A stretch of 64,000 nucleotides of DNA from Myxococcota bacterium. Its GTDB lineage: Bacteria > Myxococcota_A > UBA9042 > DTJE01. The notes beneath the pieces were generated by a model. It saw nothing but the letters and a program-made list of their open reading frames with translations. It searched no databases and was not told where the DNA came from. A program made the translations under genes and the position numbers. Where the stretch lies: contig JAGOKF010000001.1 of the NCBI GenBank assembly GCA_017994695.1, positions 104,119 through 168,118 on the forward strand, given 5' to 3'. Numbering within the stretch: position 1 is the first letter of the stretch; the number at the start of each line of letters is the position of its first letter. Below, in pieces: positions 44,046 through 53,519 of the stretch.

Positions 44046-45140
44046 ATGCGGGTGATCGCGCTGGGGAACTTCCACACCGGTCGGCGGGAGGTCCGTCCCC
44101 AGATCGAGGCCCTCTCCCGGCACTTCGAATCGGAGGGAATCGAGGTCGTCCGGGCTTCCTTCGCCCCCTCGAAGGCGGGAAAGGCCCTGGACGTGGCCCG
44201 GGTGCTGGCCCTGCCTCCCGGGGGGGCCGCCGGGATCGACGCGGTGGTGGCCCAGGTGCTGACGGACCTGAACCTGGCCGTGGCGGCGATGGCGGTGCCC
44301 TGGGGACGGGTCCGCGGAGTGCCGGTGATCCTGCTCTACCACGGAGGATGGTCCCGGTTCGGGTCCGCCGAGGCCCTGTTCCGCAACCTGGGCTGGGCGC
44401 TGGCACCCCTGTTCCGGGGCGCCTTCGAGGTGCAGGTCGCATCGCCGTTCCTGGGGGACGTGCTGGCCCGGCACCGGGTCCCCTGCTCCATCGTCCCCCA
44501 CGTGCTTTCGGGGGAATGGACTCGGTGGCGGATCCGGGAGCGGATGCAGCCGCGCATCCTGTGGCTTCGGGCCTTCCACCCCGTCTACGACCCCCACCTG
44601 GCGCTGGACGTCTTCCGGGAGGTCCGCAGGACCCTGCCCCGGGCCGCGATGACGATGGTGGCCGAGGGGGCGATGGAGGAGGAGATCCGGCAGCGGGTGG
44701 CCCGGGAGGCCATTCCCGACGTGACGTTCCGGAAGGGGCTTTCCCTGCCCGAACTGATGGACACGGTGATCGATCACGACCTGTTCCTCCACACGAACCT
44801 CGCGGACAACCAGCCCCTGTCGCTGATCGAGGCCTTCTCGACGGGGATGCCGGCCGTGACGACCTCGGCCGGAGGGATGCCCTACCTGTTCCGGGACGGG
44901 GAGGCCGGATTCCAGAGGCCCCACGGCGATGTCCGGGGGCTGGCCGAGGCGGTGGTCCGGGTGGCGACCGAGGAGGGCCTGTCCAGGCGGCTCAGCGAGG
45001 GGGCCCTGGAAGTGGCACGGCGCCACCGGTGGGAAACGCTCCGGGGCCCCTGGATGGACCTGCTGGAACGCGCCCGGGAGGCCCGTCGCCACAGACCGGG
45101 CCCGTCAGGACGATCATCGACGCCAGCACCGAAGCCGTGA
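44046..45140 (+). CDS. Glycosyltransferase family 4-like
   Basis: A 364-residue GT-B-fold enzyme. The N-terminus MRVIALGNFHTGRREVRPQ begins the first Rossmann domain; the second includes PRILWLRAFHPVYDPHLAL, MTMVAEGAMEEE and the donor-binding block LSLIEAFSTGMPAVTTSAGG with the family's conserved glutamates. It probably adds a sugar to an envelope glycan, acting at the inner face of the membrane. GAGGAGCGG precedes the ATG. The last ~50 codons (44992-45140) overlap the convergent ligase gene, so one of the two tails may be atypically long. Confidence 0.85.
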   Translation: MRVIALGNFHTGRREVRPQIEALSRHFESEGIEVVRASFAPSKAGKALDVARVLALPPGGAAGIDAVVAQVLTDLNLAVAAMAVPWGRVRGVPVILLYHGGWSRFGSAEALFRNLGWALAPLFRGAFEVQVASPFLGDVLARHRVPCSIVPHVLSGEWTRWRIRERMQPRILWLRAFHPVYDPHLALDVFREVRRTLPRAAMTMVAEGAMEEEIRQRVAREAIPDVTFRKGLSLPELMDTVIDHDLFLHTNLADNQPLSLIEAFSTGMPAVTTSAGGMPYLFRDGEAGFQRPHGDVRGLAEAVVRVATEEGLSRRLSEGALEVARRHRWETLRGPWMDLLERAREARRHRPGPSGRSSTPAPKP

Positions 45141-46416
45141 GTCCGCTGATCAGGAACTCGCTGGTGATCATGCCCCCCAGCACCGTCCCCCACATCACGA
45201 ACACCTCGGGACGGCGGGCCGCCTCGGGGCCCCGGACCGAGGCGAGGACCGCCAGCAGCAGGAACAGGTGGAGGACCGCGGCCGCGGGGATCCCGTAGTA
45301 CAGGAACGGGGCGATGTACCCGTTGTGGCCGGTGGCCTCGAAGGCAACGGCCATCCCCTCGATGCCCCCCATCCCGAAGAGCAGTTCGTCCCAGCGCAGC
45401 AGGCCGTCCTGGAAATAGCGGAGCTGGTCCTGCCACAGGCGCACCCGGATGGCCGCCGACCCCTTCAGGGCCCCCTCCTCGTAGGCCTTCTCGACTCCCT
45501 CCTCGATCAGGCCGGGGATGGTCACGGGGGCATCCCCCTGGGGCACCCGGACCTGGAACAGCGCCAGGGCCAGGGCGGCGGTCAGCAGCAGTCCCGCCAC
45601 GCTGATCTTGGACCCCTGGCGGGCGAAGAGCAGCACTCCCGCGAGCCCGATGGCGCTGGCGACGAAGCCCGCCCGGGACAGGGCGAAGGCCACCGATACC
45701 GCCGAGAGGGTCAGCAGCAGCAGCCCCGGCAGCCGTCCCAGGGCCCGGCGGTTCACCACCGCCGTGGTGGCCCAGACGATGCCCAGGGCCCCGATGCCCC
45801 CGACCTCCCAGGGACCCGAGTAGCCCCCGACGGCCCGGACCTGGTGCATCTCCCAGGTGGACTCGTAGGCGGTGTGGTTGAACAGGTCGAAGACCGCGGG
45901 CGTGAAGCGGTCCAGGGCCACCAGCAGCGAGGCCAGGAAGAGGCTCAGGGAGAGGGACCGGATGGCCAGGACCTGGTCGCGCCGGGAGCGGACCCAGGCC
46001 AGCAGGACCACCGGCGGGGCCAGGTACCGGAGGTCCGAGAAGACCTGCTCCGCGACCTTCGCCCAGCCCAGACCCGGCAGCCACGGGTGCCGGTACCACA
46101 GCACCAGCAGACCGTAGAGGTGCAGGGCCGCCATCAGGACCAGCAGGCGGAGGGTCCAGCGGATCGCCGGGGTGGCCCCCCGGATCCCCTCCCGGAGCGG
46201 GCGCCAGGCCCAGGCGGCCCGGACCAGGCACAGCAGCAGGTACCAGTTCTGGAGGCCCATGCGCTGCCACGGCAGCAGGTCCCGGACCAGGGGATGGGGG
46301 TGGAGCAGGACCAGGGGCCACATCACCGCCAGGGCCACCCGGGGCCGCAGCAGCGTCCAGATGCAGGCCACGGCCCAGCATCCGATGTAGGCGGCCAGGT
46401 AGATGGTCGGGATCAT
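44992..46416 (-). CDS. O-antigen ligase/polymerase-like membrane protein
   Basis: A 474-residue protein with about ten transmembrane segments. A WaaL/Wzy_C-like region includes a long periplasmic stretch between membrane helices (LFQVRVPQGDAPVTIPGLIEEG, WQDQLRYFQDGLLRWDEL and GMGGIEGMAVAFEATGHNGYIAP), where the catalytic arginine and histidine of ligases usually lie; the ATGHNGYI block fits the conserved H-N motif. It should polymerise or ligate a glycan in the outer leaflet of the inner membrane. A TAGGAT -10-like box lies 22 bases before the ATG, without a convincing -35. The C-terminal 35 residues, Gly/Pro-rich and probably non-membrane, overlap the convergent glycosyltransferase. Confidence 0.82.
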   Translation of the reverse strand: MIPTIYLAAYIGCWAVACIWTLLRPRVALAVMWPLVLLHPHPLVRDLLPWQRMGLQNWYLLLCLVRAAWAWRPLREGIRGATPAIRWTLRLLVLMAALHLYGLLVLWYRHPWLPGLGWAKVAEQVFSDLRYLAPPVVLLAWVRSRRDQVLAIRSLSLSLFLASLLVALDRFTPAVFDLFNHTAYESTWEMHQVRAVGGYSGPWEVGGIGALGIVWATTAVVNRRALGRLPGLLLLTLSAVSVAFALSRAGFVASAIGLAGVLLFARQGSKISVAGLLLTAALALALFQVRVPQGDAPVTIPGLIEEGVEKAYEEGALKGSAAIRVRLWQDQLRYFQDGLLRWDELLFGMGGIEGMAVAFEATGHNGYIAPFLYYGIPAAAVLHLFLLLAVLASVRGPEAARRPEVFVMWGTVLGGMITSEFLISGLTASVLASMIVLTGPVCGDGPPGRVPAGPSRGPGAFPTGGAVPLPGPPR

Positions 46417-46561
46417 CGGCCTCTTCCCCGAGGCCAGATCCTACCACCCCTTCGGGGCACCCTGCCCCGGCGCCGGGAGCCCGGCTGCCGCCGCGCTGCG
46501 GGTGGTGGACGGGAACGGTCCCTTTGTAGGATGATCCTGCCGCCCGACCGGAGAGGGATTC

Positions 46562-49500
46562 ATGTCGTACCTGGACCTGCAGCGAGACCTGCCCGTGTTC
46601 GTGGCCCAGCCCTTCCGACAGGCCGCCGACGCCTCCGAGGGCTGGGAGGAGGGGGCGTCGCTCCTCTACGGGGCCTGGCGCCTGCTGCGCCTGCTGGGGA
46701 TGGCCGTGCGCGAGGACGAGGCCCGGGACCTCCCGGAGGACCTGCCTCGCCTGGCCCACGAACTGGACCTGCGGTCCGGCGAGGACGACCTGGCCCGGGA
46801 GATGGCGAGCCGCCTGGGGGAGGAACCGGTGCGGGAGGCCCGGGAGGAACTGGCCCTGGTGGCGGCGAAGTTCCTGGACATGCAGGTGCTGCCTTCCCGG
46901 GAGGACCGGGAGAGTCGGGCGCTCGCGTCGCGGATCGCCGGGATCCTGGCGCCCCTGGTCCGGGCTTGCGCGGGGCTGGAGGTCCGGACCTCGGCGGGAG
47001 GGAGGACCTTCGCCTGGGTGGGCCCCGAGGGGAGCCTGGTCGCCCCCGAGCCGGGCCCCGAGGGCACGGTCCTGGTCTGGCGGGAGACCGGAGCGGTGCG
47101 GCGCCTGGCGCCGTCCCTCCGGGAGGAGCGGCGACCCCGGCCGATGGTCCCCTTTCCCGGACCCGGGAAGGGGGGGACCCTGGAACGGGACGACGGGCAC
47201 CTGGTCGAAGCCGACGGTCACGCGGGAGTCCTGGGAAGGCTGACGGCGGGCCGGGCCCTGGGCCGCCTGGTGGCCTGGCACCTTCCCCCGGACGACGACC
47301 CCCTGGCGGCGGCCCGGACCCTGGCCGACGCGGGGCTGCCCGAGGCCGCCGGGGAACTGCTGGTGCTGCAGTTGATCCACCGGATGGGAGAGCGGTCCCA
47401 GGGGATCCTGAAGGCCGTCCTGGAGTTCCTCCACGGCCACGAGCAGGCCGAGACCGCCGCGGGGGTGGAGATCGCCCTGCGCCGGGAACTGGAGTCCGAG
47501 GAGGCGCGACACCGGGGCGCCGGGGACACGGCAGAGCTGGCCCGGACGCTGCTGGCCCGGCAGGAACTGGAGAAGGGTCCCGCCCGGGTCCGCGTCCTCT
47601 GGGAACTGGCGGACCTGATGCGCGACGGCCAGGGGGACCCGTCTGGGGAGGCGGACTGCCTGCTGTCGGCCCTCCGGGAGCAGCCCGACGCCGAGAACCT
47701 GGGGGATCGCCTCTGCGAGGCCGCGGTCCGGGCCGGGAAGGCCGGGGAGATCGCCGGGGAGGTCCGCCGGATCGCCCGTCGTCCCGCCGGGTCGTCCACC
47801 CGGGGGTCCCTGCTGCGCCTGGCCGCCCGCCTGTTCCGGGCGGACGGACGGCTGCCCGACGCGCTGGACACCCTGTCGGAAGCCCTGGAATCCGCGCCGG
47901 ATCACCTCGACTGGATGGAGGAGGCGGTGGCCTGGGCCTCGGAGGCCCGGGACCCCGACCGGGTGATCGAGGCCATCCGGAGGCGCGTCGGGGCAGCCCG
48001 GGGGGGGGAGGACCAGGCCCGGTGGATCGAGCGGCTGGCCCGGGCCCTGGAGGACGCGGGCCGGGTCGAGGAGGCCCTCGGGGAACACGAGCGGGTGTTC
48101 CTGTGGGACCCTTCCTCCGGGGACCGGTTCGCCCTGCTGGCCAATCGCTACCGGAAAGCCGGAGACCTGGAGGGATTGCGGAAGTTCTGCGATGACACGC
48201 TGGTCCGGGCGGTGGAGCCGGCGGTCCAGGCCCTCGCGCTCCGGACCCGCGGGGAACTGCTGGCCCAGGCCGGACGGGACCGGGAGGCCCTCCGGGACCT
48301 GAACCGGGCCGTGGCCCTGGGCCTGGAGGACGAGGCCTGCCGGGACCTCCTGGAGCACCTGGCCGAACGCCTGGAGGACTGGGACCGGCTGCTGACGCTG
48401 CTGCACCGGAAGACCGGCGGACCGGATGCCGGGAAGGCCTGGCTGCGGATGGCCGAAATCGCCTGGATCCGGAAGCGGGATCCGGAGACGGCCCTGGGCC
48501 TCCTCCAGGAGGCCCGGTCCCGCCTTCCGGGCGACCCGGCCATCGAGAAGTCCCTGCAGGAACTCCACGAGGCCCTGGGAATGTGGGGCGAGGTGGCCCG
48601 GGACCTGGCCCGCCAGGCCGAGGCCGCCGGTCCGGCCGAGGTGGACCTGTGGGTCCGGCTGGCGGACGTGCAGGCCCAGCGGCTCGGACGCATGGACCTG
48701 GCCCGGGAGAGTCTCCAGCGGGCGGCACGGGCCGCCTCCGGAGACCGGGCCCGGTCCATCGCCCTCCGACTCGCCGAGATCGCCCGGGACGGGCGGGAGC
48801 GGGTGGCCGAGTGGGAGGCCCTGGAACAGGCGGCCCGCTTCGCCCCGACTCCCGAGGAGCAGGCGGACCACTGGGTGGACCTGGCCCGAAGGGCCCTCGA
48901 GCCCCCGTCCCCGGACCTCGGGCTGGCCCGCCGGGCCCTCCAGGAGGCCGTCACGGCGAATCCCCTGCACCGGGAGGCCGTCGAGCGCTTGGCGAGGCTG
49001 CACCTGGAGGAGGGGAAGCCCGAGTCGGCCCTGGCCCTGGCCGACCCCCTGATCCGGAAGGCGGTGGAGAGCCGGGACGGAGACCTGGAGCGCCGTCTGT
49101 CCCGGCTGGCCGGCGAGGCGGCCCGGAAGATGGGGGCCACCGGGGTGGCCGAGGAACGCCTGCGACGGGTGCTGGAACTGGACCCCGAGGACCAGGGGAC
49201 CCGCCTGGCCCTGGCCCGGGTCCTGGCGGGCAGCGGCAAGGACGCCGAGGCCATCCCGCTGCTGGAGGAAGTCCTCCGGATGCCGGCGCCGCCTGCCGGC
49301 GAGCGGGTGGAGGACCTGCACCTGCTGCTGGCCCGGTGCTCGGCCCGCGCAGGGGATGCCGCCCGGGCCGTGGCGGAGTTCGAGGCCAACTGGAAGGTCC
49401 GGGGAGCCCCGCCGGACCTGCTCCGGGAGATGATCGCGGCGGCCGAGAAGGCGGGCGACTGGCGCCGGATGGCCGAGTGGCTGGTGCCCTTCATCGAATC

Positions 49501-51127
49501 CGAACCGCCGGGCGTCAAGCGGTTCAACGCCCAGATCCGCCTGGGGGACCTCTACCGGGATGCCCTCCAGGCGCCCCTCGAGGCCCTGCGGTGGTACCGG
49601 GCGGCAGCCGCCGAGGGGGTCTCCACCAAGGCGGCCCTGCACAAGGCCCTGGAGGCCGCGGTGGCGGCCGGGGAGTTCCAGGAGGCCAAGGGCATCCTGC
49701 TGGAACTGGTCGGCGAGGAGCAGGACGTCCTGAAGAAGGCCCAGTTCCACTACGCCGCGGCGCTGCTGGCCCGGGACAACCTGGGGGATCCCGACCTGAC
49801 CCGGGAGCACCTCTGGAAGGCCGTGGATCTGAATCCCGACATGACCGAGGCCGTCGAGGCCCTGGAGCACCTGCTCCTGGGGGCCTCGGACTTCGAGGGG
49901 CTCTCCCGGCTGCACCAGGCCCTGGTGCGCCACACCCGCCTGACCGGCCAGGAGGACCGGCTGCTCCAGTCCCTGCGGCGGCTGGCATCGATCCAGATCG
50001 AGCAGTTGCACAACCTGCCGCTGGCGGCCGAAACCCTCCGACAGGTGCTGGAGGCCGCGCCCCGGGACGCCGAGAGCGCCGTGCGGCTCGCGGATGTCCT
50101 GACCCGGATCCCCGGGCGGGAGGTCGAGGCCATCGAGGCCCACCGCCGGGTGCTGCAACTGGACCCGACCCGCCAGGACTCCTACCGGGCCCTCCGGGAC
50201 CTCCACCTGGCCCTGCACCAGGAGGACGGCGCATGGCTGGCCAGCGCGGCCCTGATCGTGCTGGGGTGCGAGACCGAGGCCGACCGGACCCGCTTCGAGA
50301 GCCGGCGCCAGCCCGCCCTGAAGCTCCGCCGGGACACGCTGCCCCCCGACGGCTTCTCCCAGTGGTTCGTGGACGAGGCGGTGGACCCGAACCTGGTCCG
50401 GGTGCTGCACCTGCTCCACAGGCCCCTGATCGCCGTGGTGCCCTTCAAGACCCCCGGCGACCTCGGGCTCTCGGAAGGGGACCGGGTGGACATGACCCAG
50501 CGGGGCACCTTCCAGAACATGGCCCAGGCGTGCAGCAGGGTCTTCGGGATCCCCCTGCCCCCGGTCTTCCATGCCCGGGGCAGGCTGGGGATCGCCAAGG
50601 TCCCCCTGCGGCCGGTGGCCCTGGCGGTCGGCGACGACGTGCTGACCTCCTGGCGGGGCAAGGAACTGCGCTTCGGCCTTGGCAGGGCCCTGACGACCTT
50701 CCTGCCGGGCCTGGACCTGGCCGGCCTGGTGGACGCCCGCACCCTGAGGCTCTTCCTGCTGGCGGCCCTCCGGCTGGCCTTCCCCGAGTGGCCCCTGAAG
50801 GGGGAGGACGAGGTGGCGGCCCACCTGGCCGAGGACCTGGCCGGAGGCATGGACCCCGGGAACCTGGAGAAGGTGCGGGAGGTCCTGACGGGGTTCCGCC
50901 AGAGCCGGAGGGCCCTGGACCCCTCGGCCTTCCTCCAGGGGATCGACCTGACCGCCAGCCGGGTGGGGCTCTTCATGGCCAACGACCTGGAGGTGGCCGG
51001 GCGCCAGTTGAAGCAGGACTCCCTCTTCGTGTCGGACCTGGAGTTCGGCGATCGGCTGGTGGACCTCTGCGCCTGGTCGATCTCGGCCCGCTACGCCGAC
51101 GCCCGCCGCGTGATGATCCAGGAGTGA
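46562..51127 (+). CDS. 1521-residue TPR scaffold protein
   Basis: A very large, cytoplasmic-looking protein with no signal peptide. The first ~220 residues form a globular domain with a poorly conserved fold. Residues about 240-1190 hold tetratricopeptide-like repeats (for example GLPEAAGELLVLQLIHR, ALDTLSEALESAPDHLDWME, AKGILLELVGEEQDVLKKA and LWKAVDLNPDMTEAVEALEH). The C-terminal ~250 residues form a distinct domain (DVLTSWRGKELRFGLGRALT, then RVGLFMANDLEVAGRQL) shared, in my recollection, with long TPR proteins of myxobacteria. A scaffold or regulatory role for a cell-surface or signalling machine is plausible. GGAGAGGG precedes the ATG, and a TAGGAT box lies 35 bases upstream. Confidence 0.85.
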   Translation: MSYLDLQRDLPVFVAQPFRQAADASEGWEEGASLLYGAWRLLRLLGMAVREDEARDLPEDLPRLAHELDLRSGEDDLAREMASRLGEEPVREAREELALVAAKFLDMQVLPSREDRESRALASRIAGILAPLVRACAGLEVRTSAGGRTFAWVGPEGSLVAPEPGPEGTVLVWRETGAVRRLAPSLREERRPRPMVPFPGPGKGGTLERDDGHLVEADGHAGVLGRLTAGRALGRLVAWHLPPDDDPLAAARTLADAGLPEAAGELLVLQLIHRMGERSQGILKAVLEFLHGHEQAETAAGVEIALRRELESEEARHRGAGDTAELARTLLARQELEKGPARVRVLWELADLMRDGQGDPSGEADCLLSALREQPDAENLGDRLCEAAVRAGKAGEIAGEVRRIARRPAGSSTRGSLLRLAARLFRADGRLPDALDTLSEALESAPDHLDWMEEAVAWASEARDPDRVIEAIRRRVGAARGGEDQARWIERLARALEDAGRVEEALGEHERVFLWDPSSGDRFALLANRYRKAGDLEGLRKFCDDTLVRAVEPAVQALALRTRGELLAQAGRDREALRDLNRAVALGLEDEACRDLLEHLAERLEDWDRLLTLLHRKTGGPDAGKAWLRMAEIAWIRKRDPETALGLLQEARSRLPGDPAIEKSLQELHEALGMWGEVARDLARQAEAAGPAEVDLWVRLADVQAQRLGRMDLARESLQRAARAASGDRARSIALRLAEIARDGRERVAEWEALEQAARFAPTPEEQADHWVDLARRALEPPSPDLGLARRALQEAVTANPLHREAVERLARLHLEEGKPESALALADPLIRKAVESRDGDLERRLSRLAGEAARKMGATGVAEERLRRVLELDPEDQGTRLALARVLAGSGKDAEAIPLLEEVLRMPAPPAGERVEDLHLLLARCSARAGDAARAVAEFEANWKVRGAPPDLLREMIAAAEKAGDWRRMAEWLVPFIESEPPGVKRFNAQIRLGDLYRDALQAPLEALRWYRAAAAEGVSTKAALHKALEAAVAAGEFQEAKGILLELVGEEQDVLKKAQFHYAAALLARDNLGDPDLTREHLWKAVDLNPDMTEAVEALEHLLLGASDFEGLSRLHQALVRHTRLTGQEDRLLQSLRRLASIQIEQLHNLPLAAETLRQVLEAAPRDAESAVRLADVLTRIPGREVEAIEAHRRVLQLDPTRQDSYRALRDLHLALHQEDGAWLASAALIVLGCETEADRTRFESRRQPALKLRRDTLPPDGFSQWFVDEAVDPNLVRVLHLLHRPLIAVVPFKTPGDLGLSEGDRVDMTQRGTFQNMAQACSRVFGIPLPPVFHARGRLGIAKVPLRPVALAVGDDVLTSWRGKELRFGLGRALTTFLPGLDLAGLVDARTLRLFLLAALRLAFPEWPLKGEDEVAAHLAEDLAGGMDPGNLEKVREVLTGFRQSRRALDPSAFLQGIDLTASRVGLFMANDLEVAGRQLKQDSLFVSDLEFGDRLVDLCAWSISARYADARRVMIQE

Positions 51128-51145
51128 TCCGCCGCCCCCGGGGCC

Positions 51146-53368
51146 CTAGAAATCCACGTCGGTCCCGATGCGGTAGTCCACCTCCCGGGGGAACAGGGCC
51201 GCGTAGAGGGGGACCCGCTCCTCGGGCGACAGGTAGAGGAAGGCGTAGCGGACCAGGTGCTCGGCGACCTTCCGGGCGTAGTTGCGCCCCTCGTTGTAGG
51301 GGATGGACTCCACCATCTCGTCGAAGGGAAGCCCCTGCTTCTCCCGCAGGAAGCGCCGGATCGCCGGGGCCCCGCTGTTGTAGGCCGCCGAGGCGAACAG
51401 GACCTGGTTGCGGAACTCCGGGAGCAGCATCGCCAGGTAGCGGGTGCAGAACAGCAGGTTGCGGCCCGAGTCGAAGAACCCCTGCACGTCGAAGGGGACC
51501 CCCAGCAATGCCGAGATCCGCCGGGCCGTGGACGGGATCATCTGCATGATGCCCAGGGCGGCCGTGTGGGAGACCTGGCGGTCGTCGTAGCGGGACTCCT
51601 GGCGCATGATGGCGTAGGCCCAGACCTCCGGGAACGAGAATCGGCGGGAGAGGCTGGCCACCAGGGGGCGCCGGGCCCGGGGGTACAGGGCCTTCCAGGC
51701 CGCCGCGCTGCCCCGGGAGGGGACCGATCCCAAGAGGCCGCCGGCCTCCCGCCGGGCCGTCCGGTAGAGTTCATGGTCCTGCTCCAGGGCCCCGAGGACC
51801 GTGGACAGCAGCCGCAGGCGTTCGGTCCCCTGGTAGTGCCGGGTCACCGCACGGGCCAGGGGTGCCCAGGCCCGCCGGGCCCGGGCGATCTCCCCGAGTT
51901 CCGCCAGGTCCCGGACCTCCTCCATCCCCGCGGCCAGGGCCCGCGGCAGGCGGCCGTCGCCCCAGAAGGGGCCCGGGTCCGGCAGGCCGGGGGAGGGTCC
52001 CGTGATCCAGTCGGGCAGCGGTTCCCCCCACCACTCCTGCCGCCGCTGGGCCGCCAGCACCGCGTAGTAGGACAGGGGATACCGGTCCTCCAGGCGCCCG
52101 AAGGCCTCCCGGGCCTCCCGGTCCCGCCCCTGGAGATGGTGGATGCGGCCCATCCAGTAGAGGGCCTTGCCGGCCACCAGGTTGTTGCCCATGGGGATCA
52201 TCGCCTGGAGGGCCTGGAGGGCCTCGGGATAGCGCTCCAGCCGGTAGAGGGACCAGGCCTTGAACCAGGCCACGTAGGACCGGTCCGGGGACCGCCGGGC
52301 CTCCCGGAGGAACCGGTCGAACTGCGGCAATGCCTCCTCGTAGCGTCCGTGGTCGTAGGGCAGCCAGCCCAGGTAGTAGAGGGCCCGGTCCCGTTCCTTC
52401 CGCCCGCCCTCCTTCAGGTAGGCCCGGTAGCGGCCGGCGGCCTCGTCGTACCGCTCCAGGCGGGCCAGGGCCCGGGCGAACCAGAGGTGGCGGTCCGGGC
52501 CCCGGAGGGCGCCCCCCGCCTCGGCGACCTGCAGCAGTTCCAGGGCCCTCGCCGGGTCGTCCCGGACCAGGGAGAGGTGGGATCGGGCCAGCACCATCGC
52601 CAGCCCCGGGGAACGCCGCCCCTGCTTCCACAGGTCCTCCCGGATCCGCTGGGCCTCCCGGTATTCCAGCGCCGCGTCGAACCCCCGGGCGCGGCGCTCC
52701 CGCTCCCCCGGGGTCAGGTCCTCCTCCCGAAGTCCCGCCGCCGCGGCCGCGGGAGTCTCCGGGAGGTCCAGGAACAGGGCCCGGAGGGCCGCCGCCCGCT
52801 CCCGGCCCTGGAGCGTCATCGCCCGGATGCGCTGCGCCTCCCCCCGGAGGGGCCGGTGGGCCCGGGACCGGATCACCTCCTCGGCCTCGGCCCGGGCCCC
52901 GGCCAGGTCCCCCCGATCCAGCAGGCCCCGGGCCAGCGCCAGCCGCAGTTCGACGGCCACGGGGGAACGGGGGTGGGCGCGAAGGAAGGCCCGGATCCGC
53001 TCGGGCCCCTCCCGATCCCCCTCGGCGGCCCGGGCCCGCTGCTCCTCCAGCACCTCGATCAGGTGTCCCGGAAGTCCCTGGGGAAGCACCCGGAGCAGGG
53101 CCCTGGCCTCCTCCCTCCGGCCCAGGTCGTTCAGGGCCCGGGACCGGATCCAGAGGGACGCGGCCTGCTCCCGGATGTCCGACGGCGCCGCGGCGGCCTC
53201 CACCAGGGCCAGGGCTCCGGCGGGATCGGCGGTCCGGAGCCTGGCGACGGCCTCTTCCCGCACCTCCGAGAACCTGGCCGGGCCCTGAGCCAGGGCGGGA
53301 ACGGCTCCCGACACCAGCCCCCCACCCGCCAGGAACCAGGCCACCGGGAACCAGGCAATCCGGGTCAT
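51146..53368 (-). CDS. Soluble lytic murein transglycosylase (Slt70-like)
   Basis: A 740-residue periplasmic enzyme that cleaves peptidoglycan glycan strands to 1,6-anhydro products. I take the ATG at 53368, which has AGGAGTCC upstream and gives a signal peptide ending near ALAQ. A long superhelical TPR-like region (about 40-560, for example ALYYLGWLPYDHGRYEEAL) is followed by the goose-lysozyme-like SLT domain at about residues 580-735. The catalytic glutamate is in AIMRQESRYD, followed by ALGIMQMIPSTA and AAYNSGAPAI. It is a normal length for Slt70-type enzymes, slightly extended. It faces the TPR gene tail to tail. Confidence 0.93.
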   Translation of the reverse strand: MTRIAWFPVAWFLAGGGLVSGAVPALAQGPARFSEVREEAVARLRTADPAGALALVEAAAAPSDIREQAASLWIRSRALNDLGRREEARALLRVLPQGLPGHLIEVLEEQRARAAEGDREGPERIRAFLRAHPRSPVAVELRLALARGLLDRGDLAGARAEAEEVIRSRAHRPLRGEAQRIRAMTLQGRERAAALRALFLDLPETPAAAAAGLREEDLTPGERERRARGFDAALEYREAQRIREDLWKQGRRSPGLAMVLARSHLSLVRDDPARALELLQVAEAGGALRGPDRHLWFARALARLERYDEAAGRYRAYLKEGGRKERDRALYYLGWLPYDHGRYEEALPQFDRFLREARRSPDRSYVAWFKAWSLYRLERYPEALQALQAMIPMGNNLVAGKALYWMGRIHHLQGRDREAREAFGRLEDRYPLSYYAVLAAQRRQEWWGEPLPDWITGPSPGLPDPGPFWGDGRLPRALAAGMEEVRDLAELGEIARARRAWAPLARAVTRHYQGTERLRLLSTVLGALEQDHELYRTARREAGGLLGSVPSRGSAAAWKALYPRARRPLVASLSRRFSFPEVWAYAIMRQESRYDDRQVSHTAALGIMQMIPSTARRISALLGVPFDVQGFFDSGRNLLFCTRYLAMLLPEFRNQVLFASAAYNSGAPAIRRFLREKQGLPFDEMVESIPYNEGRNYARKVAEHLVRYAFLYLSPEERVPLYAALFPREVDYRIGTDVDF

Positions 53369-53519
53369 GGACTCCTGCCTTGCCGCACCCTCCAGACCCG
53401 TGACCATACCCCGATCCGGGCGGTCCATCCCAGGAAACCGCACCACGCGCCCCCGGGGATGTCGCGAAAGCCCCCCATCGCTGCCCCGGGTCGCGGACGG
53501 GAGCCGGACTTCCGGGCGG

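Noticed and set aside
44882..50824. A 1980-codon open reading frame on the minus strand opposite the TPR gene
   Set aside because: It is a shadow created by the extreme GC bias at third positions: the peptide is Gly/Pro/Gln/Val-rich, has no family features and is antisense to a protein with clear TPR repeats.
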